Below are positions 56,265 to 64,000 of a stretch of 64,000 nucleotides of DNA, one piece after another. Source of the stretch: Steroidobacter gossypii (GTDB taxonomy: Bacteria; Pseudomonadota; Gammaproteobacteria; Steroidobacterales; Steroidobacteraceae); NCBI RefSeq assembly GCF_016801985.1, contig NZ_JAEVLS010000006.1, positions 372,001-436,000 on the forward strand, in the 5' to 3' direction. How positions within the stretch are numbered: position 1 is the stretch's first letter; each line of letters starts with the position of its first letter. The notes below the pieces were generated by a model. It ran no database searches, had not been told where the DNA came from, and was given only the letters and a program-made list of their open reading frames with translations. Made by a program: the position numbers and the translations under genes.

Positions 56265-57368
56265 ATGCAAGCAAAGACGTTCGCAATTCTGCTGCTCATG
56301 TTGCCAGGCGTGCGCGCCCATGCGCAGAACTGTCCGGACATTGCGCCCTATCAACCGGCGAGGGAGGTGATCGAGGATCTCGGTCGCATCGTCGCTCCCA
56401 CCGGAGTGCAGGAGTCCTACAAGGCGAGCATCGGTGGCATCGAGCAGTGGATCACGGTGCGTGGCCAGGATCGCGCCAACCCCGTCATCCTGTTCGTCCA
56501 TGGCGGCCCGGCGTCGCCGCTTACGCCGACTCTGTGGCAGTTCCAGCGACCGCTGGAAGAATATTTCACCATGGTGACTTGGGATCAGCGCGGCGCCGGC
56601 AAGACGTTCGTCAGCAATGCGCCCGAGCCGGTCGCCGACACCATCCATATTCCGCGCTACGTCGATGATGCCATCGAGATCGCCGAGCATGTGAAGAAGC
56701 GCTACGGCAAGAGCAAGCTCATTCTGATGGGGCACAGCTGGGGCACGGTCGTCGGCATGCACGCGGCGCTGAAGCGGCCCGATTTGTTTCATGCCTACGT
56801 CGGCATCGGCCAGGTGATCAACGTGCGCGACAACGAAGCGTTGAGCTTCGAGCACGGCTTGCAGCAGGCCAGGCTGCACGACAATCAAGAGGCGCTGAAG
56901 GAGCTGCAGAGCATCGCGCCTTATCCCGGCAATCAACCGCTGAGGCGCGAGCGGATCGTTCTTGCCCGCAAGTGGGCGCAGTTCTATGGCGGCATGAGCG
57001 CGTATCGGGAAACGTCCAGATATTTCTTCCGCGCCGGCCGACTGTCACCGGAATACTCCGCGGCCGACGTGTGCGCCATCGATCAGGGCAATGTGTTCAC
57101 GCTCGAAAAGATTCTGCCCGAGTTCCTTCAGGTCGATTTCAAGGGGGTGCGGAAGTTTCCGATTCCGGTGGTGATGTTCATGGGCCGGCACGATTACACC
57201 ACGCCCTCGCAACCCACCGAAGCGTGGTTGAACAAGGTTTCCGCGCCGAACAAGAAAGGAGTTTGGTTCGAACGCTCCTCCCACATGATTCCGTGGGAGG
57301 AGCCAGGAAAAATGCTCGTGAGTCTGTTGGAGCACGTGCGTCCGCTGGCGAGCCCACCGGAAGGCTGA
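56265..57368 (+). CDS. Secreted alpha/beta hydrolase, prolyl aminopeptidase-like (S33)
   Basis: 367 residues from ATG 56265 with a GCGAGGA site. Signal peptide (FAILLLMLPGVRAHAQ). HGGP motif in VILFVHGGPASPLTP, WDQRGAGKTF, nucleophile in LILMGHSWGTVVGM near residue 158, acid in GRHDYTTPSQP and His in RSSHMIPWEEPGKM. These are the marks of proline iminopeptidase-like hydrolases. Exported, so the substrate is periplasmic or external; not known. Confidence 0.88.
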   Translation: MQAKTFAILLLMLPGVRAHAQNCPDIAPYQPAREVIEDLGRIVAPTGVQESYKASIGGIEQWITVRGQDRANPVILFVHGGPASPLTPTLWQFQRPLEEYFTMVTWDQRGAGKTFVSNAPEPVADTIHIPRYVDDAIEIAEHVKKRYGKSKLILMGHSWGTVVGMHAALKRPDLFHAYVGIGQVINVRDNEALSFEHGLQQARLHDNQEALKELQSIAPYPGNQPLRRERIVLARKWAQFYGGMSAYRETSRYFFRAGRLSPEYSAADVCAIDQGNVFTLEKILPEFLQVDFKGVRKFPIPVVMFMGRHDYTTPSQPTEAWLNKVSAPNKKGVWFERSSHMIPWEEPGKMLVSLLEHVRPLASPPEG

Positions 57369-57397
57369 GCCTTCGCGGTGGGCTGCGGGTACGCGCT

Positions 57398-59425
57398 TTA
57401 GCGCCTGCTTGCGCCGTTGAAGCGGAGCTTGCGGGCGCTGAGCTCAGCTGACTTGTGGCTCACGATCGCGGGCGCCCCGAGCGGCTCGTAATCGTAGAAG
57501 CGGACCAGCGTAGTCGGGATGCCCTGGTCCAGCGTTCCTGCAGGCGGCGCGGTCTGGCGGTACTCCATCCAGTAATAACGGTTGCCGTTGCGCGCCAGCG
57601 GCACGAGGTGGCGCATGTCCCAAACGATGCAGTCGGCATCGATGAGCGCGCAGCCATACACGTCATCCACGATGTGATACGTGTGCTGGATGACCACGTC
57701 TTCGCCGTCCACGATCCAGGAGAAGGCGAGCGATGGCGAGTTGCTGTCGGTCTCGGTCATGAGATCGTCGCCGTCGATACGGTCGTTCTCGAGCGAGCCT
57801 GCGCCGCCATCGTTGAACCGCAGGCGGAAGCCCTTGGTGCGCGAATCGCTGGAGCCTTCGATGCCCATGCCGAACTGGTAGAAGCGGCCCGGCATCTCGG
57901 CCGGGTTGAACACCAGCGGCAGCTCGGGGTCGGCATACACGGACGCGCCGGCGTCGACGAAGCGGGCGCTCGGTGTCTCGATCTCGTAGAACAGATCCGT
58001 GGTCACCAAGTCCACTTCGCCCAGCGACCGATAGCGGCCGACGCTGCCGTCGTCGAACGAGATATCGACGATGCGGCTGGTCGCGTCGAGCGCCCAGGTG
58101 AACGACTTGTTGAAGGCCCAGGTGGTGCCGGTGCCATCGGCGTTCAGATCGGCCACGTCGGCTCGCACCCCGAGGCCGTCGACATAGACATAGATCGACT
58201 GGCTCGAGTCGTCCAGATCGTCCGGCCCAAGCACCTCGAAGTCATCGTCCGAGAGAATGGTGCGAGCGACTGTCGTGGTCTCGGTGCGCGGCTCGATGTC
58301 ACACGGATAAGAGATCTCGCTGGTCTCGGTGATGGCCAGCACCCGATCGCTCAGCAATGTGAGCTTCACGCCGTTGCTCGTGTATGTCACCTCGGTCTGG
58401 ATCGCGTCGCCGGGACATACCGCGGGTTCGTAGCTAGTGACCTCCACGGTCGAGCCGTAGGTGATCACGACGCTCGAGCCCTCCACGGTCCAGGTGGTCT
58501 GCCTGTGCCAGTCGCCGGCCGCGGCCGTGCCGGTGCCGTCGGTGTTGAACGTGTAGTTGTGGACGCGATTGCTGTAGTTGAACGTGAAGTCGGTCGCATC
58601 GGACAGCATGGCCGCCGTGAGCGAGGCGGGCAGCGTCTCCGCGCTCACCGGCTGCGTCAGCGCGCTGTCGTTGACGATCGCGCTCTGTGTGCTCGAAAAC
58701 ATGGCCGGGTTCTGGTTGTAGGTCGCATCGACGAACTGCTCGCGCTCGGTGCTGTCGGAGATCAGATCGAGCAGCGAAGTTTCGCCGTCGGGCATCGGAT
58801 AATTGTCGGCGTCGTCGACCAACAGCTTGATGGCGGTGGCGAGGTCGAGCACTTCCTGGCTGTTCAGATTTGCCGACAACGAGCGCAGCAGAGCTTCGCT
58901 GGTCACGGGCTGGCCATCGTTGGCTTCCCGGAGCAGCACGGCCTGGGCGGTGCTCACGTTGGTGATCTGCGTGGCGAAGTTCTCGGTGTTTGACAACGTT
59001 TGATCGCTGCCGGCCTGAGACTGTAGTGAAGCGAACGTGCCGGCGAGGCTGGTGAACTCGACGTACGACTGCGAGCCAACGCCGCGCGCGGACAAGGTCA
59101 CGAAGCCGTCGGTCGCGCCTTCTTCGATTTCGATCTCCAGGCTGTAGTTGCCGTTGGCGTCGGCGTTGACGGTGAACGTTTCAGCGCCGACGGTCGCAGT
59201 CACCACCGCGTTAGCGATAGGAGCATCGGTGACCGTGCCCGTCAGGGTCAGGCGACTGAGGGTCGGCGCCGGCGGATTCGGATTGGGGTTGCTGGTCGGC
59301 GGCGGGGTCGAGCCGTTGTTGTTATTGTTATTGTTATTGTCGCTGCTGCTGCAGGCCGCGAGCGCCATCATCAAAGTAGACAGCACCGCCGTGCTCAGAC
59401 GGCGGCTGTGCCGGGAGAAAATCAT
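57398..59425 (-). CDS. Large lipoprotein with Asn-tract linker and beta-rich repeats
   Basis: 675 residues from ATG 59425 behind AGGAG. Lipobox LAAC is followed by SSSDNNNNNNNNGSTPPP and a Pro/Asn spacer. Residues about 50-130 resemble a carboxypeptidase-regulatory-like (CarbopepD_reg) fold (LTGTVTDAPIANAVVTATV, DANGNYSLEIEI); the remainder is beta-rich (GTGTAAAGDWHRQTTWTVEG, DLNADGTGTTWAFNKSFTWA) with no recognised catalytic site. Likely anchored in the outer membrane facing outward or the periplasm. Divergent from the isoaspartyl peptidase gene. Function unknown. Confidence 0.75.
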   Translation of the reverse strand: MIFSRHSRRLSTAVLSTLMMALAACSSSDNNNNNNNNGSTPPPTSNPNPNPPAPTLSRLTLTGTVTDAPIANAVVTATVGAETFTVNADANGNYSLEIEIEEGATDGFVTLSARGVGSQSYVEFTSLAGTFASLQSQAGSDQTLSNTENFATQITNVSTAQAVLLREANDGQPVTSEALLRSLSANLNSQEVLDLATAIKLLVDDADNYPMPDGETSLLDLISDSTEREQFVDATYNQNPAMFSSTQSAIVNDSALTQPVSAETLPASLTAAMLSDATDFTFNYSNRVHNYTFNTDGTGTAAAGDWHRQTTWTVEGSSVVITYGSTVEVTSYEPAVCPGDAIQTEVTYTSNGVKLTLLSDRVLAITETSEISYPCDIEPRTETTTVARTILSDDDFEVLGPDDLDDSSQSIYVYVDGLGVRADVADLNADGTGTTWAFNKSFTWALDATSRIVDISFDDGSVGRYRSLGEVDLVTTDLFYEIETPSARFVDAGASVYADPELPLVFNPAEMPGRFYQFGMGIEGSSDSRTKGFRLRFNDGGAGSLENDRIDGDDLMTETDSNSPSLAFSWIVDGEDVVIQHTYHIVDDVYGCALIDADCIVWDMRHLVPLARNGNRYYWMEYRQTAPPAGTLDQGIPTTLVRFYDYEPLGAPAIVSHKSAELSARKLRFNGASRR
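59315..59338. repeat. Asn-codon microsatellite
   Basis: Eight consecutive Asn codons (AAC/AAT alternating) seen on the plus strand as GTT and ATT triplets, including (TTATTG) hexamer repeats. In-frame indels would only change linker length. Confidence 0.7.
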
Positions 59426-59627
59426 CGGATGCTCCTGTAGTGCCAGTTTTTTGTCAGCCGCGCGAGCGGTATGCGGGCCACGGTAGAGAGCCGCGTTTTT
59501 CAGCGCATTGCCAATTTGGGATACGTGGCTGGCCGATTTCGCAATCTGTGAAATCGACCTCGCGGGCAATGAGAAGCAGGTCGCATCCAGTATCATCCGA
59601 AGCCAGTCGAAAGGACGGAGTCACATC

Positions 59628-60668
59628 GTGCGAACAATCTGGACGGCATGCATTGCGAGCTTGGGGGTGGCAATGAGCGCGGCTGAAGCCGGCCCACGTT
59701 GGGCGATTGTCGTGCATGGCGGGGCGGGCGTGATCGAACGTCAGCAACTGACCGCCGAGCAGGAGCGCGCCTACCGAGACGCCATGCGCAAAGTCACGGA
59801 GCACGGGGCCAAGCTGCTGTCGGCTGGCAAGCCGGCGCTGGATGTGATCGAGGCCACCATTGGCCTGATGGAGGACGACCCGCTGTTCAACGCAGGTCGT
59901 GGCGCGGTGTTCACGGCCCAGGGCCGTAACGAGCTCGATGCCGCCATCATGGATGGCGAAACGTTGAAAGCGGGCGCGGTCGCTGGCGTAACGCGCACGC
60001 GCCATCCCATCTCGCTGGCCCGTCGTGTCATGTCAGCGTCGCCGCACGTGATGCTGATGAGCACAGGCGCGGACGAGTTTTCGCGACAGCAGGGGCTGGA
60101 GCAGGTCGAGCCCGGCTATTTCTATACGCAGCGCCGTTGGGATGCGTTGATCAAATATCTCGAGGCCAACAAGTTGCCCGTTCCGGCCAAGCCGACCGGG
60201 ATCCAGAGCGAAGATCCGGCCAAAGGCCTGGCGCATGACGAAGGCAAGCAGGGCACCGTCGGCGTGGTGGTGCTCGACAGTTCAGGCAATGTCGCGGCGG
60301 GAACCTCGACGGGTGGCACGACCGGCAAACGTTGGGGGCGCGTCGGCGACAGTCCCATCATCGGCGCGGGCACCTATGCATCCAATCGATCCTGCGCCGT
60401 GTCGGCGACGGGCACCGGTGAATATTTCATCCGTCTCAGTGTCGCGCACGAGATCTGCTCGCTGGTGCGCTATCGCGGCATGAGTCTGCAGGCCGCGGCC
60501 GATGAAGTGATCCAGAAGCAGCTCACCCAGCTCAAGGGCGACGGCGGCATCATCGCGGTCGCACCCGATGGTCAGATGGCCTGGAGCTTCAATACGTCTG
60601 GCATGTATCGAGCACGGGCGGCCGAAGGTCAGCCGGTGACTGTCGGCATCTTCAAGGATGAGAGCTGA
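59628..60668 (+). CDS. Isoaspartyl peptidase / plant-type L-asparaginase (Ntn hydrolase), exported
   Basis: 346 residues from GTG 59628 behind GGACGGAG. Signal peptide MRTIWTACIASLGVAMSAAEA. IVVHGGAGVIERQQL and FNAGRGAVFTAQGRNELDAAIMDG at the start. The self-cleavage and catalytic Thr210 lies in QGTVGVVVLDSSGNVAAGTS, then GRVGDSPIIGAGTYA and GTGEYFIR. It autocleaves into alpha and beta chains and removes isoAsp or Asn amide groups, here probably in the periplasm. Frame is open upstream of 59628. Confidence 0.92.
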   Translation: MRTIWTACIASLGVAMSAAEAGPRWAIVVHGGAGVIERQQLTAEQERAYRDAMRKVTEHGAKLLSAGKPALDVIEATIGLMEDDPLFNAGRGAVFTAQGRNELDAAIMDGETLKAGAVAGVTRTRHPISLARRVMSASPHVMLMSTGADEFSRQQGLEQVEPGYFYTQRRWDALIKYLEANKLPVPAKPTGIQSEDPAKGLAHDEGKQGTVGVVVLDSSGNVAAGTSTGGTTGKRWGRVGDSPIIGAGTYASNRSCAVSATGTGEYFIRLSVAHEICSLVRYRGMSLQAAADEVIQKQLTQLKGDGGIIAVAPDGQMAWSFNTSGMYRARAAEGQPVTVGIFKDES

Positions 60669-60786
60669 CGCGCTTGTCTTCGTCGGGCCTGCTGTGCTCG
60701 ACATCGTCGAGGCGATCGAGCACGGTCACCAGCCATTGCGTGACGGAGTGACGCGATTTGACCAGGCGCGAACTCGACACTTTCAT
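60652..60786 (-). CDS. Possible small protein downstream of the histidine kinase
   Basis: A 44-residue frame from ATG 60786 to TGA 60652, MKVSSSRLVKSRHSVTQWLV followed by an acidic/basic tail. Its ATG lies 6 bases after the kinase stop and GAGGTGAC precedes it. It overlaps the convergent peptidase gene end by 17 bases. No family; may be spurious. Confidence 0.35.
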   Translation of the reverse strand: MKVSSSRLVKSRHSVTQWLVTVLDRLDDVEHSRPDEDKRVSSHP

Positions 60787-60792
60787 GTCACC

Positions 60793-62631
60793 TCAAGAGA
60801 CTTGCGACTGATGCACGGCGGAGCTTGATGCCGCCTCGCTATCGGCGTCCGACAGCTCGAAATAGAACGTCGTGCCGCCGGGCCCGGTGTCGAAGCCGAT
60901 CTGCCCACCCAGCCGTTCGATGATGGCGCGACTGATGGCGAGCCCGAGCCCCGTGCCGGTGCGGCTGCGTGAGTCGGACGAGTCGGCCTGAGAAAATTTC
61001 TGGAAGATGCGCGGCTGAAACTCCGGCGGAATACCTTTGCCAAAGTCGCGCACGGCCACGCGCACCTTGCCCCGATGGCAACGTGCAGTGACTTCGATGG
61101 CCGAGCCGGGTGGCGAAAATTTGCTGGCGTTCGACAGCAGGTTCGCCATGACTTGTAAAAAGCGCGTCGGGTCGACCAGCACGGCGGCATTGCAAAGCGG
61201 CTCGGGCGTCACGAAGCGCACGTTCAACGAATGCGCGAAGCCGGCATTCTCTTCCAGCGAGCGCATCAACAGCTCGCTCACCTCCATGCGCCGCACATCG
61301 AAGCGCTGCTTGTCCGACTCGAGCTTTTCCATGTCCAGGATGTCGTTGATCAGCATCGTCAGGCGCTCGCAGTTGTTCAACGCCATCTGAACCAGACCCG
61401 CTGCGCGGTCGGGCAGCTTTCCAGCAACGCCTGCGGCGACCAGTCCGAGCGAACCACGAATCGACGTAAGCGGTGTGCGCAGTTCATGCGACACCGTCGC
61501 AACGAACTCGTTCTTCATGCGCTCCACACGCTGTACGTCGGTGATATCCCAGATCAGTCCTGTCATGCGGGTGGCGCGGCCGCTGGCGTTACGCAGCGTC
61601 AGGCCTGAAGCGCTGATGACGCGCTCCTCGCCGCTGGGACGGATGATGCGAAACGTCGTGCGCAACTGCGGTTGTTTGCCGCTGAGCGCGGCGATCAGCT
61701 CGCCGCGCGCACGTTCGGCGTCTTCCGGATGGAAGACGCGCATCATGTATTCCATGTTGGGTGTCAGGTCGCGCGGCGCGCCATAGATTTCATACATGCG
61801 GTCGTCCCACGTCAGCGTGTCGCCTTGAACGTCCCAGTCCCAAATACCCATGCCGCCGGAATGAGTCGCGAGCACGAAGCGCTCGTTCAAGTCACGCAGC
61901 TGATGATTGGCGACGGCGAGCGCGCGCTCGGATTGTTCCTGAACGCGTTGCTGCTCGCTGGCCTGCAGGCGTAGCAGAATGTTCTCTCGAATGTGCTGAC
62001 TCAGGCGCAGGCCGGCCGAACCGATTACGTACGCATACAGCGCGGTCATCATGCCCATCGTAGTGCTGAACGCACCCGGCTCGAGCAGCAGTCTGATCGA
62101 CAGCGGCATCACACAGGGCAGCACGAAGCCCAGCGCGGCGCGTTTGTCGGCAGCGAGCGTGGTCACCGCGCCCGCCGAAACGCCTGCGATCAGGAACGCT
62201 AGAAAGGATTGCGCATCGGTATCGCCCTCGGGAAATACCAGCACCGCGGCCGTGCCCCAAGCTGCGCCGGCGACGATACAGCCAGCATGGAACAGCTCCC
62301 ACCATGCAATGTTTTCACGCCGAGGGTTGCGACGGTAGGCCAGCAACAGCGCGAAGCGAGCGGCAGTGACGCTGCCGATGCCGATTGCCGCGATGAGTGT
62401 GAGCTTCATGTCGACTTCGCCGGTCAATTCGGCTGCGGCGATCGTCAACAGCAAGAGCACGAGCGTCGCGAGCAGCGAGGAGGGCAGCGCTGCAAACAGC
62501 AGCTGCAGCTGCTCGTCTCTGATACTTCGTTCTGTGGGGTCCGGTCGGTCCAAAGACGTTCCTCGTGACCGTGCGACTTGTCGATCGATCTGGCCGTGAG
62601 TGCCGATGCTGGCGCCGATTGCATCGAACAT
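60793..62631 (-). CDS. Membrane PAS histidine kinase
   Basis: About 612 residues from ATG 62631 (GTG 62652 is in frame; neither has a ribosome site). Six or so hydrophobic helices (about 45-215), a short coiled coil, a PAS domain with PAC (about 245-375: GIWDWDVQGDTLTWDDRMYE, MTGLIWDITDVQRVERM), HisKA with ATVSHELRTPLTSIRGSLG, and HATPase with QVMANLLSNASKFSPPGS, RDFGKGIPPEFQPRIFQKFS, RTGTGLGLAISRAIIER. No receiver. Divergent from the receiver plus Hpt pair that could be its relay partners. Confidence 0.9.
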   Translation of the reverse strand: MFDAIGASIGTHGQIDRQVARSRGTSLDRPDPTERSIRDEQLQLLFAALPSSLLATLVLLLLTIAAAELTGEVDMKLTLIAAIGIGSVTAARFALLLAYRRNPRRENIAWWELFHAGCIVAGAAWGTAAVLVFPEGDTDAQSFLAFLIAGVSAGAVTTLAADKRAALGFVLPCVMPLSIRLLLEPGAFSTTMGMMTALYAYVIGSAGLRLSQHIRENILLRLQASEQQRVQEQSERALAVANHQLRDLNERFVLATHSGGMGIWDWDVQGDTLTWDDRMYEIYGAPRDLTPNMEYMMRVFHPEDAERARGELIAALSGKQPQLRTTFRIIRPSGEERVISASGLTLRNASGRATRMTGLIWDITDVQRVERMKNEFVATVSHELRTPLTSIRGSLGLVAAGVAGKLPDRAAGLVQMALNNCERLTMLINDILDMEKLESDKQRFDVRRMEVSELLMRSLEENAGFAHSLNVRFVTPEPLCNAAVLVDPTRFLQVMANLLSNASKFSPPGSAIEVTARCHRGKVRVAVRDFGKGIPPEFQPRIFQKFSQADSSDSRSRTGTGLGLAISRAIIERLGGQIGFDTGPGGTTFYFELSDADSEAASSSAVHQSQVS

Positions 62632-62652
62632 AAACGGAACTACGGGAATCAC

Positions 62653-62939
62653 TCATGCCAATGCTGTCGGTGACCTGCTGTCATGCGGCGCAGGCGGCCG
62701 CGCGGCATAAGGCGCTGATATGCCTACACAATGCGATCGCTTCGATGAGCCAACCCCCGGAACTACACGCGGCGCGGCCCTCGAACTGTTGCATGCTCAA
62801 TAGTTTCCTGTCGTCATCACCGCTTGGCGGATGCCGCGCATGCATGGCATTCGGTTGACCGAGACTCTGCGCGGCTCCGTTTCCTGCTTCGCGGCGCACT
62901 TGAGCAAGGCAGTCGCGCCTCCACAATGACGAGTCCGCA
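62653..62939. other. Divergent intergenic region between kinase and receiver genes
   Basis: 287 bases. I see no credible gene, RNA or strong hairpin. It must hold both divergent promoters, but I cannot place the -35/-10 elements with confidence. Confidence 0.35.
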
Positions 62940-63326
62940 ATGAATCGAGACAGCCTGCGCGAGATTCTGTACGTCGACGACGAGCCCGACATTCGGGAGA
63001 TCGTGCAGATGGCGCTGGGCCTGGTACCCAGCTGGTCGGTGAAGACGGCGGACTCGGGGCTGCAGGCGCTGCAGAGCATGCAGTCGAGCCGGCCGGACCT
63101 GGTGCTGCTCGACGTCATGATGCCCAACATGGATGGGCCGACCACCCTGCAGCAGATGCGCAGCCAGCCCGAGTTGCAGTCCATTCCGGTGATCTTCATG
63201 ACGGCCAAGGCCATGCCGCAGGAAGTGGCGCGCTTTCGCGCGCTCGGAGCGGCGGCGGTGATCGCCAAACCTTTCGATCCCATGCTGCTGGCCGAGCATG
63301 TGTTCGGTATCTGGGAAGCCCTTTGA
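62940..63326 (+). CDS. Single-domain response regulator
   Basis: 128 residues, receiver only: ILYVDDEPDIREI, phospho-acceptor Asp58 (VLLDVMMPNMDGPTT), conserved Thr in VIFMTAKAM and Lys in VIAKPFDPM. The lack of an output domain and the adjacent Hpt gene (ATG directly after this TGA) suggest a phosphorelay intermediate. Confidence 0.92.
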   Translation: MNRDSLREILYVDDEPDIREIVQMALGLVPSWSVKTADSGLQALQSMQSSRPDLVLLDVMMPNMDGPTTLQQMRSQPELQSIPVIFMTAKAMPQEVARFRALGAAAVIAKPFDPMLLAEHVFGIWEAL

Positions 63327-63680
63327 ATGCCCGACCCGCCGCAGGAACTGCGCGCCAGAATGATCCAGATCGCCGGCCGCTTTCTCGACCGGGTGAGCAG
63401 GGAGATCGTGCAACTGCGCGGCATGATCGATGCCGCAGCCGGTGGCGATCTCACCATGGTGCGCGAAATCGAGACGCTCGCTCACCGCATGCATGGCAGC
63501 GGCGCGATGTTGCGATTCAACGAGATCGCCGATCGCGCCGGCGAATTGGAGCGGCTGGCGGCAAGCTTCGTTGCCGCCGGTACAGTCGATCAGCCGCGCA
63601 TGCTCGATTTGTATCGGCAACTGCAAGCGGCGATCGAGAAGGCGTGCGCGGCCCGGGCGGCGTCAATCCCGCCGCCTTGA
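63327..63680 (+). CDS. Hpt-domain phosphotransfer protein
   Basis: 117 residues, a helical Hpt domain: LDRVSREIVQLRGMIDAAAGG and LAHRMHGSGAMLRFNEIADRAGELE. Phosphorylatable His53 in the H-x-[ML]-x-G-S-G pattern; the usual Lys is His56. Directly follows the receiver stop with no gap, so both are coupled. Carries phosphate between kinase and receiver proteins. Confidence 0.85.
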   Translation: MPDPPQELRARMIQIAGRFLDRVSREIVQLRGMIDAAAGGDLTMVREIETLAHRMHGSGAMLRFNEIADRAGELERLAASFVAAGTVDQPRMLDLYRQLQAAIEKACAARAASIPPP

Positions 63681-63688
63681 CGTCGTAT

Positions 63689-64000
63689 TCAGCGCGGCTG
63701 TAAACCCAGCTCGAACAGCTCGATGAAACGCTGGGCGATTTCGCTGGCCGCGAGCTGGTCGTCGCTGCGATACCAATGCGCGATCCAGTTCAACGCGCCC
63801 GCCAGCGCGAACGCCGTCATCTTTTCATCGCAGGGACGGATCGAGCCGTCCGCGACGCCGGCGCGAATCAGGCTGCGCAGACCCTGGTCGATCTCCGACT
63901 TCAGCGCCTTCACCTTGCGGCTCATGGTCGGGCTCAGGTCCTGGTTTTCCGCCTGCACCATGCACCAGCCAAAATCCGAAGTGATGGCTTCGGCGTAACG
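63689..64000 (-). CDS. TetR-family regulator, C-terminal part (truncated by window edge)
   Basis: The minus frame is open from the right edge to a stop at 63689, 103 residues visible (RYAEAITSDFGWCMVQAENQ onward). The ligand-binding end ALAGALNWIAHWYRSDDQLA and EIAQRFIELFELGLQPR is typical for TetR proteins. The DNA-binding domain lies outside the window. Convergent with the Hpt gene, 8 bases between ends. Confidence 0.85.
   Translation of the reverse strand, partial: RYAEAITSDFGWCMVQAENQDLSPTMSRKVKALKSEIDQGLRSLIRAGVADGSIRPCDEKMTAFALAGALNWIAHWYRSDDQLAASEIAQRFIELFELGLQPR

Noticed and set aside
57455-58993. 512-codon plus-strand open frame
   Set aside because: Antisense to the lipoprotein gene; composition is that of a shadow frame.

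Overview
The window is a gene-dense, high-GC stretch of bacterial chromosome with about 57 supported protein genes. There are no recognisable rRNA or tRNA genes, CRISPR arrays, transposases or phage genes. The gene repertoire suggests a free-living, polysaccharide-degrading proteobacterium. It includes a large TonB-dependent receptor, alginate lyases of the PL6 and PL17 types, many two-component proteins, FadR, AraC, MocR and Lrp regulators, and a gammaproteobacterial-type LexA box. A Steroidobacter- or Xanthomonadales-like gammaproteobacterium fits best, but this is inference and no marker gene is present to settle it.

Layout. 1-10.1 kb holds housekeeping and accessory enzymes: a lipoprotein-like methyltransferase, a beta-propeller/amidohydrolase fusion, an MFS transporter with a GlxA-type regulator, a rhodanese-GNAT-membrane protein run, a VOC protein and an esterase. 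10.1-20.5 kb is an alginate-utilisation locus: PL6 lyase, PL17 oligoalginate lyase, MFS uptake, SDR reductase, TonB receptor and a FadR-family regulator, with repeated TGGTAT/ATACCA half-sites in its three promoter regions. 20.6-31.2 kb mixes a DUF4242 protein, a LAL/LuxR regulator, a Pro/Gln/Thr-rich secreted protein, a small-membrane-protein/MocR/extensin-like run, AraC plus VOC, and an Fe-S DNA helicase with a LexA-type operator.

31.3-37.0 kb is a four-gene signalling operon: hybrid kinase with three receivers, CheR, CheB, and a receiver-kinase. 37-39.9 kb carries a mannonate dehydratase (ManD-like), a second FadR-family regulator and a glutamine amidotransferase, with matching dyads upstream of both outer genes. 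39.9-42.7 kb is a PhoP/PhoQ-like pair with PepSY-domain proteins on both sides. 42.8-46.7 kb has malic enzyme, an unknown protein, a GFA-family protein and a NIPSNAP protein.

46.8-52.1 kb is the most striking unit: a tight minus-strand operon of radical SAM protein, DUF4130-UdgX fusion, ligase-associated MBL exonuclease and ATP-dependent DNA ligase. It is preceded by an imperfect LexA-like box sharing a 10-mer with the helicase operator. 52.2-55.6 kb is a probable lysine/aminoadipate semialdehyde catabolic unit (Lrp regulator, saccharopine-dehydrogenase-like enzyme, ALDH7-like dehydrogenase). The right end has a DUF938 methyltransferase, a serine hydrolase, an Asn-tract lipoprotein, an isoaspartyl peptidase, a membrane histidine kinase opposite a receiver plus Hpt pair, and a truncated TetR gene.

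Product assignments rest on reading the translated sequences for motifs. No database search was run.
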